A DNA stretch of 64,000 bases, taken from the NCBI RefSeq assembly GCF_018968705.1, contig NZ_CP076668.1, forward strand, positions 2,057,001-2,121,000, read 5' to 3'. Below, one piece after another: positions 25,978 through 34,534 of this stretch. This DNA comes from Pseudomonas lijiangensis (GTDB lineage Bacteria; Pseudomonadota; Gammaproteobacteria; Pseudomonadales; Pseudomonadaceae). Under the pieces are notes generated by a model that saw nothing but the letters and a program-made list of their open reading frames with translations, was not told the DNA's origin and did no database searches. How positions within the stretch are numbered: position 1 is the first letter of the stretch; every line of letters starts with the position of its first letter. Position numbers and translations under genes: made by a program.

Positions 25978-26006
25978 TGAGTGGAAATGCCCTGTGACTT
26001 GGTTCC
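25978..26006 (-). promoter_or_regulatory. hrp box (HrpL promoter) for avrE
   Basis: On the minus strand GGAACC (26006-26001), a 16-base spacer and CCACTCA (25984-25978). It lies 79 bases upstream of the avrE start. Confidence 0.93.
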
Positions 26007-26306
26007 AGCATGGCGATGCCGTTTGCGGCTTTGCCTGGCTTATGGGACGAGAATGCTTCTCTTTGAAATACCCGGCTACAACTGTGTCGATATTGATACG
26101 TTCGGAAACTGTTATTTTCCCGCCATGACTGCACCAGCGCCATCCTATTGATGCTTGTGTATCGCAACTCAATACATTTGTTTACCCCTCACCCTGGCTG
26201 ATCAGCAGCAGGTGAATGTCCGTGACCCTGTTTTTCAATCATTCGACCAGATTCTGGGCGCCGAACCCGTTCGCCCCTGAAAAGACCTGTAGCTCCAGGA
26301 TGGAAT

Positions 26307-27053
26307 ATGCAAAACACTGTAATTCGCTATAACTGCGTGGGCTGCGGGATCTGCTGCAAAGGCCGGCTCATACCCCTGACGCTGACCGAAGCCGAGCAAT
26401 GGCTGGCCCGAGGTCATGATGTAGCGGTGGTGCTGGAAGCTTTCAACGAGCTGACCTGGCCAGCCGACTCAAGACAATATGCCCACGGCGCAGGCCGGTC
26501 GGTCGCGGTCAACAGTGACGACAGCAGCATCCGCGTTATCGCAGTGTTCGTTGGCAATGCTCTGGAGCAGTGCCCGAATCTGCGTGCGGACAACCTGTGT
26601 GGCATCTATGAAGAGCGCCCGCTGGTCTGCCGGATCTACCCGATGGAAATCAATCCGTTCATTGAGATGAGCAGCGACAACAAGATCTGTCCGCCAGAGT
26701 CCTGGGGCAGTGGTGAGATTATCTGTACCGACGGCGTGGCCAATCCCGAGCTTCAGGAACTCGTTAACCGCTCCAGACAAGCCGATGTGGCGGACGCTGC
26801 AACCAAGATCGCCGTCTGCGCGCAACTGGGCCTCAAGGTTGCGAGCTGGAAGGAAGATGCGTTTGCTGTCTATTTCCCCGAGCGCTTGAAGCTGATCGAT
26901 GCCATACGTCAGAGCAAAGAGGTCGTAGTGGACGACTGGGCCGAGGGCTGGAAGGTACGAGCCGACGATCCGCAACTGCGCGAGCGCCTGATTGCAAACC
27001 GTGTCCCGCTGGCCAGCAGTGACGCTGGCGATTATATCTTTCACAGGATTTAG
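26307..27053 (+). CDS. YkgJ-family cysteine-cluster protein
   Basis: A 248-residue protein with the YkgJ (UPF0153) pattern: N-terminal CVGCGICCKG (CxxCxxCC, residues about 11-18) and later NLCGIYEERPLVCRIYPME (CxxY...RPxxCRxxP). Family members bind a metal or Fe-S cluster; their biochemical role is mostly unknown. It lies between avrE and the inserted biosynthetic operon, divergent from avrE and convergent with the operon. It is longer than the typical 120-residue YkgJ because of an extra C-terminal region (about residues 150-248), which I do not recognise. There is no hrp box in front of it. Confidence 0.85.
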   Translation: MQNTVIRYNCVGCGICCKGRLIPLTLTEAEQWLARGHDVAVVLEAFNELTWPADSRQYAHGAGRSVAVNSDDSSIRVIAVFVGNALEQCPNLRADNLCGIYEERPLVCRIYPMEINPFIEMSSDNKICPPESWGSGEIICTDGVANPELQELVNRSRQADVADAATKIAVCAQLGLKVASWKEDAFAVYFPERLKLIDAIRQSKEVVVDDWAEGWKVRADDPQLRERLIANRVPLASSDAGDYIFHRI

Positions 27054-27057
27054 GAGG

Positions 27058-27077
27058 GGTGGACAGAACTGTCCACC
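27058..27077. terminator. Convergent hairpin between YkgJ gene and operon end
   Basis: GGTGGACAG (27058-27066) and CTGTCCACC (27069-27077) form a 9-base perfect stem with almost no loop, centred between two converging genes. There is no long U-tract, so it may act as a weak bidirectional terminator. Confidence 0.5.
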
Positions 27078-27086
27078 TCACGTGCA

Positions 27087-27743
27087 TCACGAAGACGATT
27101 TCAACAGATTCCACAGAACATCGTCATTGAAGTCGCGGATCACGCTCCTGGCTCCGGCTTCTCGCAGCTGCTTTTCATCAAGCCCCGACAAGAGGCCGAA
27201 GGTATGAATCCCGGCGGCGTTCGCCGACTGCACGCCCGCCAGCGAGTCTTCGAAGGCCAGCGCGTTGTCGGCTTTCACGCCCAGCAATTCCAGGGCGGTC
27301 AGGTAGGGCATGGGGTGAGGCTTGCCGCGCTCCAGTTCACCGCCGATGACGATGGTCTCGAAACGATCGACGATCCCCAGGCCGGTGAGCATGGCCATGG
27401 CGTTTTCTCGCGGTGCGTTGGTCACCACGGCAGTGCGCAGGCCGGTGCTCTGTGCATGATCGAGAATGCGCAGCACGCCTGCTACCGGAATGGTTTCTTT
27501 CAGTTGAGCGCGGAACATGGCTTCTTTCTGAGCCGCCATATCCGCGTATTGCGAGGCGGGAATGTCTGGAAACAGGCCGCCGAAAATCATGTCATCCGGG
27601 AAGCCCATGACATGGGCCTTGTAGTAGCCGATGTCCATCGAGCGGTCCCAGCGTGCCAGTAACTGGTTGTAGGCGTTCAGGTGCAATTCATCGGTATCGA
27701 TGAGGGTTCCGTCCAGATCGAACAACAGCGCAGAAAGGGCCAT
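27087..27743 (-). CDS. HAD hydrolase, beta-phosphoglucomutase-like
   Basis: A 218-residue HAD-superfamily protein with motif I LLFDLDGTLIDTDELH, motif II VVTNAPR, motif III KPHPMPYL and motif IV AFEDSLAGVQSANAAG. The beta-PGM-like cap (AYNQLLARWDRSMDIGYYK) suggests a sugar phosphate or another small phosphorylated metabolite as substrate. It is the last gene of the inserted operon; its start is 6 bases after the MFS stop, with AAGGAGT upstream. As the second HAD enzyme of the operon, it could dephosphorylate a late intermediate or be a mutase. Both are inference. Confidence 0.9.
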   Translation of the reverse strand: MALSALLFDLDGTLIDTDELHLNAYNQLLARWDRSMDIGYYKAHVMGFPDDMIFGGLFPDIPASQYADMAAQKEAMFRAQLKETIPVAGVLRILDHAQSTGLRTAVVTNAPRENAMAMLTGLGIVDRFETIVIGGELERGKPHPMPYLTALELLGVKADNALAFEDSLAGVQSANAAGIHTFGLLSGLDEKQLREAGARSVIRDFNDDVLWNLLKSSS

Positions 27744-27749
27744 TGGTTC

Positions 27750-28937
27750 TTACTCCTTTAAGTGTTCAGTAGTGTTGCTCAGTGACCAGACACCCCGCAG
27801 GGCCGGTACCAGCGGCAACATGAGCAGGGGATAGACGATCAGCAGGCTGAAGGCGGCTTCGACCCCTATGCGTTCTGACAGCACCCCCAGCAGAAAGGGT
27901 GCCAGCAACAACGCGACGCCCACGGCCTGTGAAGCCTGGGTACTGAGCGCCGAGCTTGCCTGGGGCGCGATGCGCATGGCAGAGCCCAGAATCAGCGGGA
28001 AGAAATTGCCCAGACAGGCACCCAGTACAAAGATGAATATCGCTGTACCGACCAGCCCTTCGATAAACGACAGCACCAGCAGTGTAGCAATGGCGCTCAG
28101 AATCACCGAACTCAGCAATGTCAGCGGTGATATACGACGCAGTGCATAGCTGCTGGCCAGACGTCCGCAGACGGTGCCGGCAAAGTACAGGCTCATCAGG
28201 GTAGCGGCCACCGATGCGCTGGTCTGCGCATGGGTCTTGATATATTCCGCACCCCAGAAGCCCACACCCCATTCTGCGGAAATCCCCAGTATCACCAGCG
28301 CCCACAGGCTGAGCCGGGTCAGACGCTGCGCATCCGTGGTGTCCGTGGCTGTTTCCGGTGAGGCCGTCTGATCAGGCTCTGGTCGATGGATCGTCTGTGG
28401 TGCGCAGAACATCACCAGGGCCCATGCGCTGACGATCAGCGGAGCCGTGCGCCAGGACAGCCCCATGGCCGTCGCTGCCCCGACCAGCAGCGCACCGCCC
28501 AGCACACAGAGCCCTGCCACAATGTGTGCTTCCACCAGTTTCGCGGCAGCCTGCTGGCGATAGCGCTTGCCGAGCATGGCCTGTCCGACGGCCATGACCA
28601 GCCCTCCGGACAATCCCATGAGGACGCTGCCCGGCAGGGTCATGGGCAAGCCGCCCGCAATGGCGAACAGTCCGCTCGCCAGCACGATCGAACCTATTGC
28701 GATACGCCCGGTGCCGATTGGTAATGCCCTTCGCTCAAGCCAGCGATAGGGGATGCCGATCATCACCAGCCCCCATGCATAGGCCGCAAAATGCAGACCG
28801 GTCCAGCGCAGGTCCAGACCGAATTCGGCACGCAGAAAGGGCATCAGGGGGCCGAGCATGCCTTGTTGAGCGCCGAACAGCCCGAACATCAGGTAAATCG
28901 CCCAGGGGCGTCGTTCTGTGTGAGCCGTGTCTGTCAT
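27750..28937 (-). CDS. MFS transporter (inserted operon)
   Basis: A 395-residue major facilitator with about 12 hydrophobic segments. It opens with WAIYLMFGLFGAQQGMLGPLMPFLRAEFGL, which resembles the fucose-permease/YbjJ-like branch more than the drug-efflux branches. ATG 28937 overlaps the upstream stop (ATGA). Given its place near the end of a biosynthetic-looking operon, export of the product is likely; import of a precursor sugar is an alternative. No substrate residue can be assigned by eye. Confidence 0.9.
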   Translation of the reverse strand: MTDTAHTERRPWAIYLMFGLFGAQQGMLGPLMPFLRAEFGLDLRWTGLHFAAYAWGLVMIGIPYRWLERRALPIGTGRIAIGSIVLASGLFAIAGGLPMTLPGSVLMGLSGGLVMAVGQAMLGKRYRQQAAAKLVEAHIVAGLCVLGGALLVGAATAMGLSWRTAPLIVSAWALVMFCAPQTIHRPEPDQTASPETATDTTDAQRLTRLSLWALVILGISAEWGVGFWGAEYIKTHAQTSASVAATLMSLYFAGTVCGRLASSYALRRISPLTLLSSVILSAIATLLVLSFIEGLVGTAIFIFVLGACLGNFFPLILGSAMRIAPQASSALSTQASQAVGVALLLAPFLLGVLSERIGVEAAFSLLIVYPLLMLPLVPALRGVWSLSNTTEHLKE

Positions 28938-29848
28938 AGGCCTGCCTTTGTGTCGAACAGTGAATGCCAGCGTGCGCAACGAGCAACCTTGGTGTGGCTG
29001 GCCTCGATGGCATCCAGCGCTTTCAGCTCGACCGCTACCAGTGTCTCGCTGGACACGCCGCCGACCACGACTTTGCCGTAGCTTCTGCTGATTGCCGCCG
29101 CGTGCGGCGAGAGCATCCAGTTGAGCGCCTTTATCGCCTCGGTTGCCCGTGGCGAACCGGCGCGACAGCCGAATACTTCAAACTCGTAGCGCCGGGCATC
29201 AGCGGGGACGCACCAGCGCAAGGACGAATGCTGCGCCGCTGCGCGAGTGGCCGCCGTGGACACCGTCACCCCGACCAGTGCATGGCCTTCAAGTACGGCC
29301 TCTATTGGCGCCGTCGAAGATCCGCTGATCGAAGTCCGTAGCTGCGCAACGTCGGCCAGCATCTCCCAGGCCCCATCGCCGTAATGCTCCAGCAGTGCGC
29401 TCAGGTGCAGATAACCGGCCCCCGAGCGGCCCGGGTCCGGCAGGGCAATGCGTTGCGACCATGCCGGTGCGCAAAGCGCTTCCCAGGAGAGTGGCGGTGT
29501 CAGGCCATTTTGGGCGAGTACCTGCGGGTCGTAGCAAAAGGCGGGCACAAAGCCTGACGGGCTGAACCAGCGCCTGTCGGCTGCAATCGCCTCGGGAGGC
29601 AATGTCGAGTCATCCAGGCCGTCAAGAGCCCGCAACTGTGAAGCCAGTGCGGGATCGAGGAGGGCGGTGGCAGCGGTCCCCAGCAGCAGGTCCCAGTCAC
29701 CCGCCGTGCCGTTGATGACCCGCTCGATCAACTCCGAGGTGGACCAGCGCGACAGGCGCACAGGCACGCCGACATGTTCGCTGATACCCGCCATGAACTC
29801 GGCAAGCTCTGCGTGCTCCATCGAACTGATAGCGATAAGTTCATCCAT
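28934..29848 (-). CDS. Periplasmic-binding-protein-fold protein without signal peptide
   Basis: A 304-residue protein that reads like a class II solute-binding protein of the iron(III)/2-aminoethylphosphonate/spermidine group: WDLLLGTAATALLDP, FSPSGFVPAFCYDPQVLAQNG, PLSWEALCAPAWSQRIALPDPGRSGAGYLHL and a C-terminal LNWMLSPHAAAISRSYG. The first residues (MDELIAISSMEHAEL) start directly at the mature fold, so no Sec or Tat signal is visible. No ABC permease or ATPase is in the operon. A cytosolic ligand carrier or a binding-protein-fold enzyme is likelier than an importer subunit. ATG 29848 follows GAGG; GTG 29860, which overlaps the previous stop, is an alternative. Confidence 0.82.
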   Translation of the reverse strand: MDELIAISSMEHAELAEFMAGISEHVGVPVRLSRWSTSELIERVINGTAGDWDLLLGTAATALLDPALASQLRALDGLDDSTLPPEAIAADRRWFSPSGFVPAFCYDPQVLAQNGLTPPLSWEALCAPAWSQRIALPDPGRSGAGYLHLSALLEHYGDGAWEMLADVAQLRTSISGSSTAPIEAVLEGHALVGVTVSTAATRAAAQHSSLRWCVPADARRYEFEVFGCRAGSPRATEAIKALNWMLSPHAAAISRSYGKVVVGGVSSETLVAVELKALDAIEASHTKVARCARWHSLFDTKAGL

Positions 29849-29856
29849 GCCCGGCC

Positions 29857-30453
29857 TCACTCCAGCAGTCGATGCAGTTTGGCGTATTGCAGGAGCATGA
29901 TGGTCTTGCCGTCGCAGATCGCGCCGGTCTCGATCATCGACAGCGCTTCGTCCAGAGGCAGTTCGAGGACTTCGATGTCTTCGCCTTCGTCCTCCAGACC
30001 TCCACCGGCGCTCAGTTTGTCTTCGTCAAAATACTCCCCGACAAAAAAGTACAAGCGTTCGGTAACCGATCCCGGGCTCATGAAGGCTTCGAACACCTTG
30101 CGCACTTCCTGAATGCGATAACCGGTTTCCTCCTCGGTTTCCTTGCGGATGCAGGTCTGAGGATCGTCCCGGTCCAGCAGCCCGGCACAGGTTTCGATCA
30201 GCATGCCGTCGTGTTCGTTGACGAAGGCAGGAAAGCGGAACTGCCGGGTCAGGACGACCGTCTGTTTCAGCTTGCTGTAGAGCAGGATGGTTGCGCCGTT
30301 GCCCCGGTCATAGGTTTCACGGGTCAGGGTGCTCCAGGTGCCGTTGTTGCTCTGAAAGTCGTACGTGGTCTTGCGCAGGACGTACCAGTTGTCCGACAGC
30401 ACTTCGACCTTCTTGATCTGCACCCGGTCCTTGGTAGGAATGGCCTTGCTCAT
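29857..30453 (-). CDS. nudK: NudK-like GDP-mannose pyrophosphatase (Nudix)
   Basis: A 198-residue Nudix hydrolase. It follows E. coli NudK along its length by recall: ILSDNWY-like start, ETYDRGNGATILLY, VLTRQFRFPAFVN, CAGLLDRDDPQTCIRKETEEETGY (the Nudix box with the family-typical A-G-L-L-D variant), FMSPGSVTERLYFFVGEY and EDIEVLELPLDEAL. NudK hydrolyses GDP-mannose to GMP and mannose 1-phosphate. Inside this operon it could supply a sugar phosphate, recycle a nucleotide sugar, or limit side products. It overlaps the MTA-phosphorylase start partner by 4 bases (ATGA). Confidence 0.9.
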   Translation of the reverse strand: MSKAIPTKDRVQIKKVEVLSDNWYVLRKTTYDFQSNNGTWSTLTRETYDRGNGATILLYSKLKQTVVLTRQFRFPAFVNEHDGMLIETCAGLLDRDDPQTCIRKETEEETGYRIQEVRKVFEAFMSPGSVTERLYFFVGEYFDEDKLSAGGGLEDEGEDIEVLELPLDEALSMIETGAICDGKTIMLLQYAKLHRLLE

Positions 30454-31358
30454 GGCTTGGCTCCCAGGTGGGTGGCGTTGGGCGCAACGGTCAGCAGGCG
30501 TGCGACCATTTCCGGGTCGCGATGCTCCGGTGCGGTCATCACGGCCGTATCCAGCGCGTGGTCGCACCCGGCTGAACAAGCGCCCTGATGTTCACCCAGG
30601 CGGGTGACGGCTTCGGTGACCAGACGGCGGGTCAGGGTAAAGGTGTCGGCCATGCGCTGGGCAACCAGGGTGGCGTTCACGTCTTCGTGGGACTCGTGCC
30701 AGCAATCGAAGTCGGTGGGGATGGCAATCATCGCGTAGCAAAGCTCCGCTTCGCGGGCCAGCTTGGCTTCGGGCATGGCGGTCATGCCGATCACGGTGCC
30801 GCCCCATTGGCGATAGAGGTGGGATTCGGCGCGGGTCGAAAACTGCGGTCCTTCCATGACCACGTAAGTGCCGCCATTGAGGGCTTGCACGTCAGCGGTT
30901 TCTGCGGCGGTTGCCAGTACCGAACGCATGCGTCCGCACACCGGGTCGCCAAATGGCACATGACCGACCAGACCCGGTCCGAAGAACGTCTTGTCACGCT
31001 TGATCGTGCGATCGATGTATTGATCGATCAGCACGAAGCTGCCCGGTGGCGCATCGTGGGTCAGGCTGCCCACGGCACTTACCGATAACACCTGGGTACA
31101 GCCGACACTGCGCAGCGCGGCGATGTTGGCCCGCACATTGATGAAGGCTGGCGGGATGGTGTGCCCGACGCCGTGGCGCTGCACGAAGGCCACCGGCACA
31201 TTGTTGAGCGTACCCAGGGTGATGGCTGACGAAGGTTTGCCGAACGCGGTCTCGCATTCGACCAACTCGATATCCTTCAGGCCGGGCAGTTGTTGAAGAC
31301 CGCTGCCGCCAATGATGCCGATACGTTGAACCTGCTGCTGTGTCGATGAGTTATTCAC
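30450..31358 (-). CDS. S-methyl-5'-thioadenosine phosphorylase-type enzyme
   Basis: A 302-residue nucleoside phosphorylase. The phosphate/nucleoside-site motifs are intact: GIIGGSGL, FVQRHGVGHTIPP, INVRANIAAL, VSAVGSL, YVVMEGPQFSTRAES, IGMTAMPEAKLAREAELCYA and the base-binding TDFDCWHE. The Asp of the last motif fits adenine-type substrates. It splits MTA (or a related 5'-modified adenosine or inosine) into base and ribose 1-phosphate. The core Pseudomonas salvage enzyme acts on methylthioinosine instead, so this copy may be dedicated to the operon. It starts with GTG at 31358, overlapping the desaturase stop (GTGA). Confidence 0.9.
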   Translation of the reverse strand: MNNSSTQQQVQRIGIIGGSGLQQLPGLKDIELVECETAFGKPSSAITLGTLNNVPVAFVQRHGVGHTIPPAFINVRANIAALRSVGCTQVLSVSAVGSLTHDAPPGSFVLIDQYIDRTIKRDKTFFGPGLVGHVPFGDPVCGRMRSVLATAAETADVQALNGGTYVVMEGPQFSTRAESHLYRQWGGTVIGMTAMPEAKLAREAELCYAMIAIPTDFDCWHESHEDVNATLVAQRMADTFTLTRRLVTEAVTRLGEHQGACSAGCDHALDTAVMTAPEHRDPEMVARLLTVAPNATHLGAKP

Positions 31359-32467
31359 ACGCTGCCTCTCGTATTCAGGGTGTTTTCTGGGTGTCCGGTG
31401 GTCACCAGACGTTCATACAGTTCGGAAAGCGCAGTGGGTGCGCTGCCGCGCTTGAGCAGCAGGCCTTCACTGGCGTTGTTGCTGTAGCGGGGTTCATGAA
31501 TCTTCAGGTGTCGGTCGATGGCTGGCAGGTAGTTCCAGCGAACGCCGGGGTACAGCGAGTGGGCCAGATGGTAGGCATCGGACGTCGGTGCGATGAACAC
31601 GCGGATCAGCCATCCGCTGATGCCGAAATAATCGGTAGGGCGGCCTGCCAGGTATTCGAGGTCGCGTCGGTCTCGGGAGGTTCCTTCGACAAACCAGCGG
31701 TGTTCGGTGAGCAGCGAGACCCAGGCAAAGACCGGGTATGAGGTCATCAGCGGGACCAGCCAGCCAAACAGCACGCCTTTCCAGCCTCCAGCCCAGTAAA
31801 GCAGGGCGGCGACGGCTATCAGACACAGCACCCGGACCACCGTCGTCAGCCGCGAATGGTTCAACAGGCTGTTGCGTGCCATGGTTGTCAGGTTGACCCA
31901 GGCACCACCGGGTGTCAGCGGGTAAAGCAGCAGCGCATGGAAACTGCTGGAGGAAATCCCCGCCACATAACCACCGGCCTGGACCCTGGCCCGGTTTGGA
32001 TCACGCTCGGGGTGATTGGGGTTGCGATGGTGTTCCATCGTGTGGGTCTGATGGCGACTGCGCATGTCGCGCTTGAACGCCGGAAACTGATAGAAAACGT
32101 TACTCAGCCACCACTGCCATGCATGGTTGGGGCACAACGCGAAATGCACGGCGTTGTGTCCGAACTCCTGCAGGGCGCGCAGGCGTCCGCCGCTCCAGAG
32201 CACCACCACCAGCCACATCAGCGGCGTCGAGTAGATCGATGCCAGCAGCACGGCGGCCACGATATCCAGCCAGGTCCAGATGAAGGGCAGCGGTGCGAGC
32301 CATCCATCCCATGGCCGGTAGTAGTGTTCCTTGCGGCCAGCAATCCGTGGCTCCAGTTTCAGCAACCGCAGAATGCGCTGATGGTCGCGGTAGTAAAAGG
32401 CGACCAGCGCGCGCAATGCCAATGCAGTCGCGATCAGGCCGATCAGCACCATGTGCGAGGTGGTCAT
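31355..32467 (-). CDS. Membrane fatty-acid-desaturase-family di-iron enzyme
   Basis: A 370-residue integral membrane protein with the three His clusters of the desaturase/hydroxylase superfamily: GHNAVHF (HxxxH), HQTHTMEHH (HxxxHH), and a C-terminal HLAHSLYP. Several hydrophobic segments precede and separate them (LIGLIATALALRALVAF; LDIVAAVLLASIYSTPLMWLVVVLW). Members desaturate or hydroxylate acyl chains, but some act on small alkyl, amino or terpenoid substrates. In this operon it may oxidise a lipid-like or small precursor. ATG 32467 is used; the longer frame to 32704 overlaps the HAD gene and is not supported. Its stop overlaps the GTG of the phosphorylase gene. Confidence 0.88.
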   Translation of the reverse strand: MTTSHMVLIGLIATALALRALVAFYYRDHQRILRLLKLEPRIAGRKEHYYRPWDGWLAPLPFIWTWLDIVAAVLLASIYSTPLMWLVVVLWSGGRLRALQEFGHNAVHFALCPNHAWQWWLSNVFYQFPAFKRDMRSRHQTHTMEHHRNPNHPERDPNRARVQAGGYVAGISSSSFHALLLYPLTPGGAWVNLTTMARNSLLNHSRLTTVVRVLCLIAVAALLYWAGGWKGVLFGWLVPLMTSYPVFAWVSLLTEHRWFVEGTSRDRRDLEYLAGRPTDYFGISGWLIRVFIAPTSDAYHLAHSLYPGVRWNYLPAIDRHLKIHEPRYSNNASEGLLLKRGSAPTALSELYERLVTTGHPENTLNTRGSV

Positions 32468-32468
32468 G

Positions 32469-33167
32469 TCAGGCCTCCCCGGTTTCGGCGCAGAGAGCCT
32501 GAGCAGGTGCAAAACGTTGCAGCAGTTCGTCCAGGCTGCTGAACAGCGGCGCACCACTGACGCGCAGTCGTTCGCTGTTCTGATGGCCTGTCGAGACCAG
32601 TACCGGTGACCAGCCCACTGCATTCGCCACCTCGAAATCGTGCAGTGTGTCGCCGACGAACAGGGTGCGTGAGGCGGGTGTCCCCAGCGTTTCTTGCAGC
32701 ACAATGGCTTCGGCCGTCTTGCTGGTCGCCTGGTTATGGCTCAGCCCCACGACATGTTCGAAATAGTCATACAGGCCTTTGGCCCGAAGGGTCTGCACCA
32801 GCACATCGCAATGCGACGCCGAGAGTATCGAGACGCCGATACCGGCTCGTTTTGCAGCGTCGAGAAACTCGATCACGCCCGGGTGCAGCGGACAGTGGGC
32901 GACATTTGCGTCGAAGTGTTCCAGATAACGCTGGACGATGGTGGAGAAGGGCACGCGATCCAGATCGAACCCGAGCGCCGCGTAGAAACCGGCAATGGGA
33001 AAGTCGAACTGAGCCCGATACCGCTCAGCGGTAATGGGCGGGACATCGAAGTGCTCGCCGCAGCGATTCACGGCGAAGACAGCAAGATCGATATCGTCGA
33101 TCAAGGTACCGTTCCAGTCGAACACCACATGTTCGATACCGGAAAAATGCAGGGGGTCGTCGATCAT
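32469..33167 (-). CDS. HAD phosphatase, phosphoglycolate-phosphatase-like
   Basis: A 232-residue HAD-superfamily hydrolase with motif I VVFDWNGTLIDD (note W in place of L after the nucleophile Asp), motif II SILSASH, a KTAEA Lys region and motif IV FVGDTLHDFEVANAVG. Cap features resemble phosphoglycolate phosphatases. It probably removes a phosphate from a small metabolite. It starts on an ATGA overlap with the FAD enzyme and ends 1 base before the desaturase. With the Gfo/Idh and DegT enzymes it resembles the dehydrogenase-aminotransferase-phosphatase trio of kanosamine synthesis; that is an analogy, not a homology claim. Confidence 0.88.
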   Translation of the reverse strand: MIDDPLHFSGIEHVVFDWNGTLIDDIDLAVFAVNRCGEHFDVPPITAERYRAQFDFPIAGFYAALGFDLDRVPFSTIVQRYLEHFDANVAHCPLHPGVIEFLDAAKRAGIGVSILSASHCDVLVQTLRAKGLYDYFEHVVGLSHNQATSKTAEAIVLQETLGTPASRTLFVGDTLHDFEVANAVGWSPVLVSTGHQNSERLRVSGAPLFSSLDELLQRFAPAQALCAETGEA

Positions 33168-34534
33168 GGTCGGGTGATCCTGGGAAATAGGGCATTGAGT
33201 GCGATGCGCGACACAATCGCCGGCGCGTAGAGCCGGCTGGGGTCCATCACCAGATTGGTCACACCGATCTGTGTTTCCAGCGCCCGGCGATTGTTTGCCG
33301 AGAGCTTGCCAAGTCCGGCGCCGTACCAATGGTCGAAGCGGGTGCGCCAGGTGCGTTCACCGCAGGTTTCCGGGAAGCGGAAATCCTCGGTCGTGGCCAT
33401 GTTCCAGGCACCGTCGACCACGCCACACAACAAGCCTTGCAACTGATGACAACTGAGCGAGGGCGTCAGCAGCGCGTGCAGGTGGTTTTCGATGCAGTCG
33501 GCTTCGAGTGCGCCGATGGTCATGCCCTGGCTGTACAGCGGGTTCATGCTGCTCAGGGCATCCCCCACGACCAGCAAACCTTCGGGCCAGTGTTCGAGGC
33601 GGTCGTAATGGGTGCGGCGGCTGCCGGGCATCTTGAACGTGAAGACCTCCGACAGCGGCTCGGCCTCGCGGATGACTTCGTGGATATCAGGCACCGGCAG
33701 GTTGGCCAGAGCCTGCAGAAAGTCGTCCGGGTCCTTGCCGGGAAAGTGGCCGAACCAGCCACCGGTGGTCACCATCCAGCGGTCACCCTCGATGGGGCTG
33801 ATGACCCCCATGGAGCGTTGTTCCGGAGCCGTTGGCAACACCAGCAGCACCTGCCATTGCTCGGCGAAAGCGGGGAGCCGCTTGTAGATGCGCGATGCAT
33901 AACCCAGCTCGGTCTTGACCACGCTGTTCTGCACCGTGCCGAAGCCGGCCTCTTTCAGCCAGGAGGGCATGTGCGTGCCCCGGCCGCTGGAGTCCACCAG
34001 CAGGTCGCAGGGCAGGTGTTGCGCACCTGAGCCGTTGTCGATGTTCACGCCTTTGACATGGCGTTGTCCTTCGGCACCGGCAAACTCGATCCCTGTCACT
34101 CGCGTGCCGGACAGAATCTCGACCTGCGGCACCGTCGTCAGGCAGCGGCGCAACTGGTTGTCGATGAGTCTGCGGCTGCAATAGTGGGCATGGATGCCGC
34201 TGCGATAACGGTTTTTCCAGCGACCGCGCTGATACCACTTCACGTCGTGCCCCAGGTCCGCTACCTGGGCACCGTCCTGTTCCAGCGCACTCAGCAGGCC
34301 CGGGAAAATGCCTTCCATGATCTGCTTGCCGCGCAACAGCAGAAGATGCACGTGGTGTTCCTGTGGAAGGCTCTGGCGCGGACCGGTTTCGTCGTAGAAA
34401 TCACTTTTCTCGATCACGGTGACACGCTCGAAGCGCCGCGCCAGCACGGCAGCGGTCAGGCAGCCGGTCACGCTGCCGCCGATCACCACCGCATGGCCCG
34501 AGCGTGTGCCCGATTCAGTTGGGAGAGTAGTCAT
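33164..34534 (-). CDS. FAD-dependent oxidoreductase/monooxygenase
   Basis: A 456-residue flavoprotein of the p-hydroxybenzoate-hydroxylase-like / geranylgeranyl-reductase-like superfamily. It has a Rossmann GGSVTGCLTAAVLARR motif at residues 18-33, a DSSGRG segment near residue 187 and the FAD-phosphate motif LLVVGDALSSMNPLYSQGMTIGALEA near residue 325. It lacks the WxWxIP motif of tryptophan halogenases. A hydroxylation or double-bond reduction or oxidation step is expected. It overlaps the upstream aminotransferase gene by 20 bases and the downstream HAD gene by 4. Confidence 0.88.
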   Translation of the reverse strand: MTTLPTESGTRSGHAVVIGGSVTGCLTAAVLARRFERVTVIEKSDFYDETGPRQSLPQEHHVHLLLLRGKQIMEGIFPGLLSALEQDGAQVADLGHDVKWYQRGRWKNRYRSGIHAHYCSRRLIDNQLRRCLTTVPQVEILSGTRVTGIEFAGAEGQRHVKGVNIDNGSGAQHLPCDLLVDSSGRGTHMPSWLKEAGFGTVQNSVVKTELGYASRIYKRLPAFAEQWQVLLVLPTAPEQRSMGVISPIEGDRWMVTTGGWFGHFPGKDPDDFLQALANLPVPDIHEVIREAEPLSEVFTFKMPGSRRTHYDRLEHWPEGLLVVGDALSSMNPLYSQGMTIGALEADCIENHLHALLTPSLSCHQLQGLLCGVVDGAWNMATTEDFRFPETCGERTWRTRFDHWYGAGLGKLSANNRRALETQIGVTNLVMDPSRLYAPAIVSRIALNALFPRITRP

